Source of the DNA: JAUZOB01 sp963692465
Lineage (GTDB): Bacteria; Bacteroidota; Bacteroidia; Bacteroidales; Prolixibacteraceae
Assembly: GCA_963692465.1 (NCBI GenBank)
Contig: OY829943.1
Span: forward strand, 2,976,001 to 3,040,000
Length of the DNA: 64,000 nucleotides
Direction of reading: 5' to 3'
Below, piece by piece: positions 44,551-53,129 of this stretch. Numbering within the stretch: position 1 is the stretch's first letter; every line of letters begins with the position of its first letter. The notes below the pieces were generated by a model, which saw nothing but the letters and a program-made list of their open reading frames with translations, did no database searches and had not been told where the DNA came from. Position numbers and translations under genes: made by a program.

Positions 44551-45555
44551 ATGAGTATAGAAAATGAAATACTTTCGAAGACTCTTGAATATCTTACCGG
44601 GATAATAGGGGAGACGAATGTTCACAGAGAGAACACTACCGATATTTCTTTTGATGGGTTTATTCATATTATGGGAATAAAATTCTTATATGAAATAAAA
44701 AAGACTGTCGGGAGTAGTAACTTTGGTTCTGTATTTAAGCATTTAAAAGAGGTAGAAAAGAAAAAAGAAGGACCTGTAATGTTAATTGCTCAAAATATAT
44801 ATCCTCAATTAATGAGGGAACTTATTAAGCATGAAATCAGTAGTATAGACTCTGCTGGAAATTGTTGTATTAAGTCGGATGGAATATTCCTATATGTTGA
44901 AGGGAAAAAACAACAATATTTTCCTGACGCTTCTGCTGATAGAATTTTTAAGGAAGCAGGAATAAAAGTTATTTTTCAGTTTCTATTGAATCCGGAATTA
45001 GTAACTCTTCCATATCGTGAGATTCAGAGATTGACAGATGTTTCCCTTGGATCAATTAAAAATATAATAGAAAATCTGATAAATAATCAATTCGTCGTAA
45101 AGACTAAGAATGGCAGATTCTTAAAAAACAAAAAAGAATTACTTAATCGTTTTGTTATTGCTTACAATGACATTCTAAAACCTAAATTATTTATAAAAAG
45201 AATGGCATTCAGAAGTGTAGAACAAAAAAAGTTATGGGCACAAACCGCTCTTCCTTCCGGTGCGCTATGGAGTGGCGAACCGGCGGCTTATTTGCATGAT
45301 GAATATTTGTTGCCGGGAGAATATACTATTTATGTGGAGGGGGAACAGACTGGGAATCTTATCAAAACAGCAAATCTTATTCCCGATAAAGAGGGCGAAG
45401 TACTAATTTACAGAAAGTTCTGGAACGGGAGTGAGCTAAAAAGGAAAACAGTTCCTGCTTTATTGATTTATGCCGATTTGATGGGAAGTGGAAATAGTCG
45501 CAATATTGAAGCAGCGCAAAGATTATATGACAATGAGTTACAGTATTTACAGTAA
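44551..45555 (+). CDS. AbiEi-family antitoxin/transcriptional regulator (type IV TA)
   Basis: A 334-residue protein in three parts. Residues 1-120 resemble a PD-(D/E)XK-type fold, with Asp35 in SFDGFIHI and FLYEIKK (Glu48-x-Lys50), then PVMLIAQ and SIDSAGNCCI. Residues 140-205 form a winged helix (LPYREIQRLTDVSLGSIKNII). The C-terminal domain has ALWSGEPAAYLHDEYLLPGEYTIY-type motifs, as in AbiEi_2 proteins. AbiEi neutralises the paired nucleotidyltransferase and represses its own promoter. The double operator immediately upstream fits that. The next gene starts inside it, so expression is coupled. Whether the N-terminal fold is catalytic is unknown. Confidence 0.75.
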   Translation: MSIENEILSKTLEYLTGIIGETNVHRENTTDISFDGFIHIMGIKFLYEIKKTVGSSNFGSVFKHLKEVEKKKEGPVMLIAQNIYPQLMRELIKHEISSIDSAGNCCIKSDGIFLYVEGKKQQYFPDASADRIFKEAGIKVIFQFLLNPELVTLPYREIQRLTDVSLGSIKNIIENLINNQFVVKTKNGRFLKNKKELLNRFVIAYNDILKPKLFIKRMAFRSVEQKKLWAQTALPSGALWSGEPAAYLHDEYLLPGEYTIYVEGEQTGNLIKTANLIPDKEGEVLIYRKFWNGSELKRKTVPALLIYADLMGSGNSRNIEAAQRLYDNELQYLQ

Positions 45556-46402
45556 AAATTTCAATAATCCCTTTTTAAAAGACTTATTAAAAAAACTAAG
45601 AGACTATTTCGATACCAAAGATTTGCCTTTTTTTATTATAGGCGCTACAGCAAGAGATATAATTGTTGGCCAGCTTTTTAATTCAGAATCAATTCGACGT
45701 ACTGTCGATTTGGACATTGCTATTGCTATTCCTGATTGGAATAAGTTTGATGAAATTTCTGATGAATTATCCCAACTTCCGGGATTCCGGAAATCACGAG
45801 AACAACAACAGCGCTTCTTTTTCAATGAATATGAGTTGGATATTGTGCCTTTTGGTGGAGTTGCCAAGTCTGATGACAATATCTATTGGCCGCCGGAAGA
45901 AGAGTCCGCTATGTCTGTAAGAGGTTTTAATGAGGCTCTTGCAGAAGCTATAACTGTCAATGTAGATAAAGAATTCACCGTAATGATTGCGTCTTTGTAT
46001 GGCCTCTTTCTTTTAAAATTTACTGCATGGATAGATCGTAGTCAAAAGACAACCAAGGATGCAGAAGATATGACTTTTATTATAAAAAATTATTTTGAGG
46101 TAAATAGTGGCAGAAAGATACATCAAGAAGTTTATGATCGCGATGACTTTGATACCTATTTAGTTGGGGGAATATGGTTGGCGTATGACATAGCCCATAT
46201 GTTAAGTGTTCCACAAGTAAAATATTATAATACTATTATAAAAGAAGAAATAGAAAAGAATGAGGCAAGCCTACTTGTAAACCAAATGTATGAACATAGC
46301 GGAGGATTGTCTTTCGATATTATTCACCAAACATGGCAAGAAATATCCGGCATTTTTGATAACTGTGTGAAACAAGCATCATCGTTTAAAGATGAAATGT
46401 AA
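45533..46402 (+). CDS. Nucleotidyltransferase, AbiEii-type toxin candidate
   Basis: The nucleotidyltransferase fold is visible in FFIIGATARDI (Gly37, Arg41, Asp42), TVDLDIAI (metal ligands Asp59 and Asp61) and YELDIVPFGG (third acidic residue Asp103). TAWIDRSQKTTKDAEDMTFIIKN is the conserved Lys/Asp helix of AbiEii-like enzymes. Known relatives transfer nucleotides to RNA, often tRNA, and stop growth; the target here is unknown. ATG 45533 (or 45527) overlaps the antitoxin gene by 23 bases or more. The C-terminal 60 residues are helical and carry no recognisable motif. Confidence 0.72.
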   Translation: MSYSIYSKNFNNPFLKDLLKKLRDYFDTKDLPFFIIGATARDIIVGQLFNSESIRRTVDLDIAIAIPDWNKFDEISDELSQLPGFRKSREQQQRFFFNEYELDIVPFGGVAKSDDNIYWPPEEESAMSVRGFNEALAEAITVNVDKEFTVMIASLYGLFLLKFTAWIDRSQKTTKDAEDMTFIIKNYFEVNSGRKIHQEVYDRDDFDTYLVGGIWLAYDIAHMLSVPQVKYYNTIIKEEIEKNEASLLVNQMYEHSGGLSFDIIHQTWQEISGIFDNCVKQASSFKDEM

Positions 46403-47051
46403 AGTAGATTCCTATACTAATAAGGGAAGTCGTCAAATGAATGAAGATCGGCTTTTAATCTGCCCAATAAGTGGAGACTGTTCTTTGTATATTCTGGCCG
46501 ATGGCATGGGCGGTTATACTTATGGAGATTTTGCCGCACAACTAATTATTGATACGATTCGGGAATATGTGATCAAAGATTTAGAAACAGCTTCACCAAA
46601 AAAAGTCTTGCGTATGGCGATTGAGCAAGCCAACGAAAAGATATATAACGAAAGTGTTAGATTAAAAAGTAAAATGGGGGCAGCTGTAACTATTCTTCTT
46701 TCTATCAATAAGCAGGTATATATTGCCTGGCTGGGGGACGTTAGGGCTTATTTAATCAGTAATAATCAAATAGAATTATTGACTACCGATCATCGGTTAG
46801 TCAAATCGCAAGATGTACCATTTGATTATGCTTCGATTTTGACCCGATGTATAAAAGGGAAAAAATTTGAAAACACAATTCCCGTTAATGAATTATCAAT
46901 AGAAAAAGGAGATAAGTTAATTGTTTGTTCTGATGGTTTTTATAGGTCAATTCAGGAAGAATGTTTACTCTATTTTAGCTTAAAAGAACTGATTCAAAAG
47001 ATATATGATCCAAAGGATGATTATTCTGCAATAGAGATTTCTTTCCAATAA
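46392..47051 (+). CDS. PP2C-type protein phosphatase coupled to the TA pair
   Basis: A short (219 aa) PP2C domain with NEDR (17-20), LADGMGGYTYGD (Asp37), LGDVRAYLI (Asp116) and VCSDGFY (Asp181). The terminal DN motif of the family appears as DDYSAIEI, so Asp replaces Asn. No membrane segment or kinase domain is present. It overlaps the nucleotidyltransferase gene by 11 bases and must be co-expressed. A Ser/Thr phosphatase is not part of the classical two-gene AbiE system. It may control phosphorylation of the toxin, the antitoxin or a target; that is inference. Confidence 0.85.
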   Translation: MKCKVDSYTNKGSRQMNEDRLLICPISGDCSLYILADGMGGYTYGDFAAQLIIDTIREYVIKDLETASPKKVLRMAIEQANEKIYNESVRLKSKMGAAVTILLSINKQVYIAWLGDVRAYLISNNQIELLTTDHRLVKSQDVPFDYASILTRCIKGKKFENTIPVNELSIEKGDKLIVCSDGFYRSIQEECLLYFSLKELIQKIYDPKDDYSAIEISFQ

Positions 47052-47193
47052 TTATGGCTATAGTAGGTTTTGAATTGTAAAATACATAAAAATAATGCAC
47101 TAACCATTCACTTTTTTGAACACTGTTTTGAAAAATGTTGCATATTTGTAACGCGAATTTTTGTTAAAACATGTTCATAGGTTTCTCTTTTGT

Positions 47194-47320
47194 ATACTGA
47201 GGAAAGATCCCGGGTCGCGAGTGTGGGTGAAAGTCCTATAACCTCAGTATCTCACCTTATGGTGTTTTAATAGAAGTTCGCACCACGCGACCCTTTTTTA
47301 AACAATTGCGAACTTCTATT
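47194..47320 (+). ncRNA. Candidate structured leader RNA with switching helices
   Basis: Helix A: 47194-47202 with 47242-47250 (9 bp). Helix B: GGGTCGCG 47212-47219 with CGCGACCC 47286-47293, followed by TTTTTT, terminator-like. Helix C: 13 bp, 47269-47281 with 47308-47320, ending at the base before ATG 47321. A and B, and B and C, cannot form together except as pseudoknots. A small hairpin, CACC-TTAT-GGTG, lies between. A CATATTTG box near 47142 could drive it. I cannot match it to a named RNA family. Confidence 0.5.
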
Positions 47321-47503
47321 ATGAAAAACGAAAAACAATTAGCTACAATGAAGGCAGGCCGAACAGAAGCTGTTCAATGGGCTGCATCGAAAATTCCGGT
47401 CGGGAATAATTCATTGATTCCTGATTCTACCGGAAAGATTCCTCAACAATCAGGTTTTATTGATAGTCTTTTTCTAGGTTTCATTCCGGTTACAACGGAA
47501 TGA
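47321..47503 (+). CDS. Small hypothetical protein directly behind the structured leader (60 aa)
   Basis: MKNEKQLATMKAGRTEAVQW opens a soluble peptide with a Pro/Ser-rich middle and no membrane segment. Its ATG immediately follows the 3' strand of a 13-bp helix, so translation could be gated by RNA folding. No family is recognised. It could be the regulated product or a leader peptide for the SusC operon. Confidence 0.4.
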   Translation: MKNEKQLATMKAGRTEAVQWAASKIPVGNNSLIPDSTGKIPQQSGFIDSLFLGFIPVTTE

Positions 47504-47512
47504 GGGAAAATT

Positions 47513-47713
47513 ATGTCTTTTATCAAGGCATTAAATTCCTTTGCTTTCATTGGAGTACGTTTCGTTTTTCCAAGCGTCCTCATTAACTCTCTTTTTGAGT
47601 TAACTCTCCGGAAAGGTTCTCCCTTTCTTCGATTATTAGTAACTGATCTTCCTACTGATTATGTGGGGATAGATTGTGTGAAGTTGGGTAGGGGCGTATC
47701 CCTGCATATTTAG
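47513..47713 (+). CDS. Possible small protein (66 aa)
   Basis: ATG 47513 is preceded by GAGGGAAAATT, a good ribosome binding site, nine bases after the previous stop. The product is hydrophobic in the first half (FAFIGVRFVFPSVLI) with no known motif. A hairpin, TTAACTC...GAGTTAA, lies inside it. Coding is uncertain. Confidence 0.3.
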   Translation: MSFIKALNSFAFIGVRFVFPSVLINSLFELTLRKGSPFLRLLVTDLPTDYVGIDCVKLGRGVSLHI

Positions 47714-47772
47714 TCTTTCTCTTTGTGATCCGTTTCAGGATTATTCGAATCAACGATTGAATAAAATTAACC

Positions 47773-47820
47773 GCAGGCTCTGTTATGGACTTTCTGCTTT
47801 AGTCTATGGGCAGGGTCTGC
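47773..47820 (+). ncRNA. Long imperfect hairpin in the SusC leader
   Basis: Bases 47773-47791 pair with 47801-47820 over 19 positions with one bulged G. Every departure from Watson-Crick pairing is G-U, which suggests structure at the RNA level. It lies in the 360-base gap before susC. Confidence 0.4.
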
Positions 47821-47939
47821 AAGTGAAATTAATTATTCAGTGAATCGTATTACGTGTTTCGGTGTTAGACGAACCGCAAGAAGATTTCATTGATTTATTT
47901 ATAGTACGCCTATGGCATAAACGATTGATCTTAAAAAGC

Positions 47940-47968
47940 GCCGGCCGGTATTTACGGTACCGGTCGGC
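47940..47968 (+). terminator. GC-rich hairpin upstream of susC (attenuator candidate)
   Basis: GCCGGCCGGTA (47940-47950) pairs with TACCGGTCGGC (47958-47968), one G-U, followed by a weak T run. It lies 105 bases before ATG 48074, so it could attenuate the SusC transcript. No other gene is visible in this gap. Confidence 0.4.
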
Positions 47969-48073
47969 TTTAAGTCAGAAGCAGCGTATTTTACGGATAC
48001 TCTGTTTCGGTGAGATTACAAGGCCTTATCAGAAAATAAGGCGATTATAAAACCAAAAACTCAAAAGCAACTT

Positions 48074-51000
48074 ATGAAAAAAAATCGTAAGAATGGACTT
48101 CTTTTACGGGGAAGTCAAAGAATCTTAACCACACAGAGGCTTTCGGGGGTCTTATCCCTTGCCTTTTTGCTCTTTGCAGGGGCTTCTGTTGGTTCTCCAA
48201 GAACAGGTTACGGCAACGGAAACATCTTTCCGACCGGTTTTCAGAAACAGATTACAAAAAGTAAAACAGTACAGGTACTCAAAGAGCCGGAGTGGGGGAG
48301 TTTCATCGCATCGCAGCAATCGAAAGTGGTAGTAAAAGGGATGGTTACTGCCAAAGACGGCTCCCCGCTACCCGGTGTTACCGTTTCGATCAAAGGAACA
48401 ACCATCGGGACTGTTACTGACGTTAACGGGGAGTATCAGATTACGGTTCCGAAATCGACTAAAGAACTTCAGTTCTCTTTTATCGGAATGAAAACGATGG
48501 TTGTGCCATTGAATGGTCAGAGTCTTGTGAGTGTTACCTTGGAGGAAGAAGCACATGGCATTAATGAGGTCGTCGTGGTGGGCTACGGTCAGCAGAAACG
48601 GGAGACGGTTACCGGTGCTATTTCTTCAATCAGAACGAAGGAGATCAAACAAAGTCCGGCTGCAAATCTGGCTGTTACTTTGGCTGGGCGTTTACCGGGT
48701 TTAACGACGATTCAAACGAGTGGACAGCCAGGTGCAGATGTAACCAGCCTGTATCTTAGAGGACAGGGAACTCTTAATGGACAGTCCCCTCTTATCTTAG
48801 TAGACGGAGTGCCTCGGGAGCTTACTTATATTGACCCGAACGAGGTGGAGAGTGTTTCTATTCTAAAGGATGCATCAGCAACGGCGGTCTTCGGTGTGCG
48901 TGGTGCCAATGGTGTTATTCTGGTTACAACGAAAAGAGGAACGGACGAAACGCCTCAAATTTCCTTATCCGTTGAACAAGGTTTTCAGGATTTTACCCGG
49001 ATGCCTAAATCGGTTCATTCCTGGGAGTATGCAGAATTAAGAAATGAAGCGAGAGCAAATGATGGTTTATCTCCTACTTATACGCAAGCGCAAACTGATC
49101 ATTTTCGCAAGCAGGATGAGCCAAATATATATCCTGATAATAACTGGATGAATATTATTTCGAAAAATTACACACCCCAAACTCGTTATAATCTGAATAT
49201 CAGTGGGGGTGGTAAGCGTGCGACTTATTTTGTCAATGCCGGCTATCTGGATCAGGGAGGTCAATGGAAAGTAAATCAGAGCGATTATGATCCGAGTACC
49301 TGGCTGCATCGTTATAATTTTCGATCGAATATTGACTTAAAACTCAATCCGACTTTAACTTCTTTCCTCAACGTGGGTGGTTATTTGGAGAAAGCGAATC
49401 AATCAACTTATCCCTCAAATATCATTATGGCTGCAACTCTTGTAGATCCTCCGGTTCTGCCCGGACCGTTGACTCCTGACGGAAGAATATTGACTTCAGA
49501 GACAGAGGTTCATCCTCCTTATGGAATGATTAACCGAAGCGGATATCAGCAGGAGACCCGTAGTAATGTAACTGCTTCGTTCGGGTTGGAACAGAAATTG
49601 GACTTTATTACCGAGGGGCTTTCAACAAAGGCAATGTTTTCTTTTGATACCCGTTCGGTGTATGATTTAACGGCCACTCAAGATCATCGGAATTGGGTTC
49701 AGTACACAACTCCGGGTAGTGATGGGAAAGATTCGATTTATTATAGACGAAGAGATAACCACGAAGACACCCCTCTTACATTAAGTACTTCAAATTCTTT
49801 TGAATCTTATTTTAATTTACAATGGTTTGTGAATTATAACAGAACCTTCAATAAGGTACATGATGTGACAGCGATGCTCCTTTTCCAGCGGGATGAAAAG
49901 ATTGAACCGGCTGATCGGTTGCCTTACCGAATGCTTGGTCTATCGGGTCGTGTAACTTACGGTTACAACCATAAGTATTTTGCCGAGTTTAATGCGGGGT
50001 ATAACGGATCGGAACAGTTTGCCAAAGGCCATCGGTTCGGTTTTTTTCCTTCATTCTCCGGAAGTTGGATTGTTTCAAATGAGGATTTTCTGAAAGCGAA
50101 TAATATTTTGACTTTCTTGAAACTGAGAGCTTCCTGGGGTGAGGTGGGAAATGATCAGCTGGGAAGTCAGCGGTTTTTGTACCTGGATGATATTAAAATA
50201 AACGGAGGATCGTATTCCTCGTTGGGAAACGGACAATCAGTCAGTGAAAACTATATCGGAAACGAAAAACTGAAATGGGAAGTAGCTAAAAAGATCAATC
50301 TGGGGACTGAAATCGGACTCGTTAATGATTGGAAATTATCGATTGATGTTTTTAATGAGAAAAGAAATAACGTGCTGATTAACCGGGGTATGATTCCTAA
50401 TATATTGGGAATGTCGGGATTGCCGCCTCTTAATATGGGACGAATCAGTAATCACGGTTATGAAATCGAATTGAATTATCAGCATACTTTTTCTCAGGAT
50501 TTTACGATGCTGGCTAATCTGAATTTTAATCATGCAAGAAATAAGGTCTTGGCAGTAGATGAACCCAGATTATCTTCTGATTATGCCTATCGTTATCGTG
50601 AAACCGGATATTCAATCGGAACGGTTTGGGGATATGAGACGGATGGCTATTGGAAAAGTCAGCAGGATATTGATGACTCCGGTCTGAAATTTACAGGTAG
50701 AGCTCCTCGTCCGGGTGATTTTAAATACAAAGATCTGAATCATGACGGAGTAATAGATGTGAAAGATTATGCTCCAATGAAGAATACTGCTGTACCACAA
50801 TATACATACGGAGCTTCTTTTAGCTTTAATTATAAAAGCGTAGATCTCTCATTTTTGATTCAGGGAGTTACTCGTGCATCTAAATATTATTCAGGAGAAG
50901 GAATTTATGAGTTTACGGGAGGTGATGGAGTTTATTATAGCATTGATAAATCAGCATGGACTCCAGAGCGGGCTGCAAAAGGGGAGAAAATTACATTCCC

Positions 51001-51277
51001 GGCTTTGAGTACATCTCTTTCATCAAGTGAAACTTACAATGACTTTTTTGATGAAAATTGCGCTTACTGGCGTTTGAAAAATCTTGAAATAGGATATACC
51101 ATTCCGAAGAGTTGGTCTAAAAAAATAGGATCTTCTAAAATCAGATTTTATGCGAACGGACTGAATCTATTTACTCATGATCATATGATTAGTAAAAACT
51201 TTGATCCTGAAGTATCAGGTAATCTGTCTTATCCGATGACACGGGTATTCAATGTTGGTGTTAATGTTAACTTTTAA
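48074..51277 (+). CDS. susC-like: SusC/RagA-type TonB-dependent outer membrane transporter
   Basis: The 1067-residue protein has a signal segment, then a carboxypeptidase-regulatory-like domain (VKGMVTAKDGSPLPGVTVSI, about 90-165). The TonB box region EVVVVGYG is near 173. The plug domain follows (QSPAANLAVTLAGRLPG, PLILVDGVPRE) and a C-terminal 22-strand-type barrel ends in FNVGVNVNF. It imports oligosaccharide across the outer membrane with energy from TonB, with SusD as lid. The nearest regulatory elements are RNA hairpins upstream; no HTCS or sigma/anti-sigma pair is adjacent. SusD begins 11 bases after its stop. Confidence 0.93.
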   Translation: MKKNRKNGLLLRGSQRILTTQRLSGVLSLAFLLFAGASVGSPRTGYGNGNIFPTGFQKQITKSKTVQVLKEPEWGSFIASQQSKVVVKGMVTAKDGSPLPGVTVSIKGTTIGTVTDVNGEYQITVPKSTKELQFSFIGMKTMVVPLNGQSLVSVTLEEEAHGINEVVVVGYGQQKRETVTGAISSIRTKEIKQSPAANLAVTLAGRLPGLTTIQTSGQPGADVTSLYLRGQGTLNGQSPLILVDGVPRELTYIDPNEVESVSILKDASATAVFGVRGANGVILVTTKRGTDETPQISLSVEQGFQDFTRMPKSVHSWEYAELRNEARANDGLSPTYTQAQTDHFRKQDEPNIYPDNNWMNIISKNYTPQTRYNLNISGGGKRATYFVNAGYLDQGGQWKVNQSDYDPSTWLHRYNFRSNIDLKLNPTLTSFLNVGGYLEKANQSTYPSNIIMAATLVDPPVLPGPLTPDGRILTSETEVHPPYGMINRSGYQQETRSNVTASFGLEQKLDFITEGLSTKAMFSFDTRSVYDLTATQDHRNWVQYTTPGSDGKDSIYYRRRDNHEDTPLTLSTSNSFESYFNLQWFVNYNRTFNKVHDVTAMLLFQRDEKIEPADRLPYRMLGLSGRVTYGYNHKYFAEFNAGYNGSEQFAKGHRFGFFPSFSGSWIVSNEDFLKANNILTFLKLRASWGEVGNDQLGSQRFLYLDDIKINGGSYSSLGNGQSVSENYIGNEKLKWEVAKKINLGTEIGLVNDWKLSIDVFNEKRNNVLINRGMIPNILGMSGLPPLNMGRISNHGYEIELNYQHTFSQDFTMLANLNFNHARNKVLAVDEPRLSSDYAYRYRETGYSIGTVWGYETDGYWKSQQDIDDSGLKFTGRAPRPGDFKYKDLNHDGVIDVKDYAPMKNTAVPQYTYGASFSFNYKSVDLSFLIQGVTRASKYYSGEGIYEFTGGDGVYYSIDKSAWTPERAAKGEKITFPALSTSLSSSETYNDFFDENCAYWRLKNLEIGYTIPKSWSKKIGSSKIRFYANGLNLFTHDHMISKNFDPEVSGNLSYPMTRVFNVGVNVNF

Positions 51278-51288
51278 CTGAGTCTATT

Positions 51289-53055
51289 ATGAAAAAAATC
51301 ATTTATTATATACTCTCTTCATTGTCACTACTCTCCATGTTGGGGTGTGCCAATGATTTGGATATTACTCCTGATGGACGTATATCTATGAAGGATGTCT
51401 GGGCTGATCAGAAAAGATCGGAAGCATATCTGAGTTCTTGTTATGGGCATCAGATCGGGTATGGAATGAATTATTATTGGTTCGCAATGCTTGATGGATT
51501 AAGCGATTGCGCTTTCGATTCTGACGTTACTCAAAATCTGATGGCAACGGCCTGGTATAATGGAACGATGACTCCTTCTACTGATCCTACGGCTAATAGC
51601 GGTGGATGGAATGGCCCAATGTATTCCAATTGCTGGACTGGGATCAGACAGTGTAATACTTTTTTACAGAATGTGGATTTGTCAGCAATTCCGGAGCAGG
51701 AGCGTCCCCGACTGAAAGCGGAAGCTATTGTTTTGCGTGACTTTTATTATTTTGAGTTATGCCGGAAGTATGGACCTCAACCTTTAACTCGTGTTCCATT
51801 TACGATGGATACGGATTTTAGTAAATTAACTCGTCCGTCTTTTCAGGATGTAGCCGACTTTATTGCACAGGATGTTGATCAGGTGTTGTCTGTCTCCGAG
51901 TTTCCATGGAGACTTACCAATGATGCTGATCGTGGCCGGTTTACCAAGGCAATTGCAATTACCCTAAAGTCAGAAGCTCAGTTATACGCAGCAAGTCCAT
52001 TGTGGAATTCAACAAATGATCAGTCCCGTTGGGTAAAAGCCCGTGATTATGCAAAAGATGCTCTTACTCAGTTAACGGCTAATGGTTATCAGTTATTCTA
52101 TTCTTCAGAGTTGGGGAGTGCTTCGTATGATAACTACTTCTTTAATGAAACCGATATTAATGCTTCTCCGCGGGATAGAGAAACGATTATGGAGAATCAG
52201 ACTAATGGTTCTATGTTTAGCGGATGGTTTGTACAAATGGAGGGGTTTCCTTCACGTACGGATATCTCTAAGGCGGGAAGTTGTCCGACTCAGGAGTTGG
52301 TTGATGCATTTGATATGCAAAGTACCGGATTGCCGGTTATTGACCCGGCGAATCGTTATTCGGATAATTCTCATATATATCCCAATTATGTGTCCGGTTC
52401 GGGTTATGATCTTCAAAATCCTTATACAGGACGCGATCCTCGTTTTTATGCGACGGTTTTATACAACGGAGCTTACTGCTCGGGACCAGGCGTAACGGTA
52501 CAGGCTTATGCCGGAGGGAAAGATGGAATACATACTGATAGTCGGCAATATACCTTTACCGGATACTATCTTAAAAAATTCATGGATGAAAAAGCACAGG
52601 TAAATACTCAATGTACTTCTAACTGGAAGAAAATGCGGTTGGCCGAGCTTTATTTGAATTATGCTGAAGCGGAGAATGAGGTTAATGGTCCGGATCAAGC
52701 TGTTTATGCTGCGATTAAAGCGATTCGGGATCGGGTGAATATGCCGAATATCAAAGCTGGAATAACCAGTAAAGAAGAGATGCGTGCTTATATTCAAAAA
52801 GAGCGTTGGACAGAGTTCGCTTTTGAAGAACAGCGTTTCTGGGATGTGCGTCGTTGGAAGATTCTGGATAAGACAGATAAGTTGGTCACTGGAATGCAGA
52901 TTACGAAAGGTCAGGATAAAACGTTCAGTTACCAACGCTTTGTTGTTGGACAACGCCAATCATGGGATTCTAAGTTTCTTCTTTTTCCTATCCCGTTGAA
53001 TGATGCCTCAATTATGGGTTCTAATGGAGTGACATGGCAAAATCCGGGTTGGTAA
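51289..53055 (+). CDS. susD-like: SusD/RagB-type surface glycan-binding lipoprotein
   Basis: The lipobox is SMLGC. TPDGRISMKDVWADQ, SCWTGIRQCNTFL, LRDFYYFELCRKYG, LYAASPLWN, and C-terminal RLAELYLNYAEAENE and EERWTEFAFEEQRFWDVRRW-type blocks (tetratricopeptide-like helices) are classic SusD marks. It binds oligosaccharide at the cell surface and forms a lid on SusC. Length (588 aa) is normal. It is followed by a hairpin with a T tract before the GH3 gene, so the downstream enzyme may be expressed at a lower level than the transporter. Confidence 0.93.
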   Translation: MKKIIYYILSSLSLLSMLGCANDLDITPDGRISMKDVWADQKRSEAYLSSCYGHQIGYGMNYYWFAMLDGLSDCAFDSDVTQNLMATAWYNGTMTPSTDPTANSGGWNGPMYSNCWTGIRQCNTFLQNVDLSAIPEQERPRLKAEAIVLRDFYYFELCRKYGPQPLTRVPFTMDTDFSKLTRPSFQDVADFIAQDVDQVLSVSEFPWRLTNDADRGRFTKAIAITLKSEAQLYAASPLWNSTNDQSRWVKARDYAKDALTQLTANGYQLFYSSELGSASYDNYFFNETDINASPRDRETIMENQTNGSMFSGWFVQMEGFPSRTDISKAGSCPTQELVDAFDMQSTGLPVIDPANRYSDNSHIYPNYVSGSGYDLQNPYTGRDPRFYATVLYNGAYCSGPGVTVQAYAGGKDGIHTDSRQYTFTGYYLKKFMDEKAQVNTQCTSNWKKMRLAELYLNYAEAENEVNGPDQAVYAAIKAIRDRVNMPNIKAGITSKEEMRAYIQKERWTEFAFEEQRFWDVRRWKILDKTDKLVTGMQITKGQDKTFSYQRFVVGQRQSWDSKFLLFPIPLNDASIMGSNGVTWQNPGW

Positions 53056-53089
53056 TCGGTTGTAGCTATATAAATATTATTCAGCATTG

Positions 53090-53129
53090 GTGAGTCGATG
53101 TTATCGATAAACCAATGCTGAATTTTTTT
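53090..53129 (+). terminator. Terminator or attenuator between susD and the GH3 gene
   Basis: TTCAGCATTGG (53090-53100) pairs with CCAATGCTGAA (53112-53122), followed by seven T. It lies 18 bases before ATG 53147, suited to partial termination after SusC/SusD. Confidence 0.7.

Noticed and set aside
47194..47240. Possible RNase P RNA, because of GAGGAAAG and GGGTGAAAG
   Set aside because: The region is far too short, and the P4 long-range pairing and ACAGAAA-type partner are absent.
47194..47250. Possible cobalamin or FMN riboswitch, because of GGGTGAAAGTCC
   Set aside because: The other obligatory boxes of both classes (for example the GCCCGCAACTGT-type or CCGACCGGCGGT-type segments) are missing.
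47862..48050. 62-codon frame upstream of susC
   Set aside because: Starts at TTG/GTG, is rich in Arg/Leu and is encoded across the GC-rich hairpin at 47940-47968; better explained as leader RNA.
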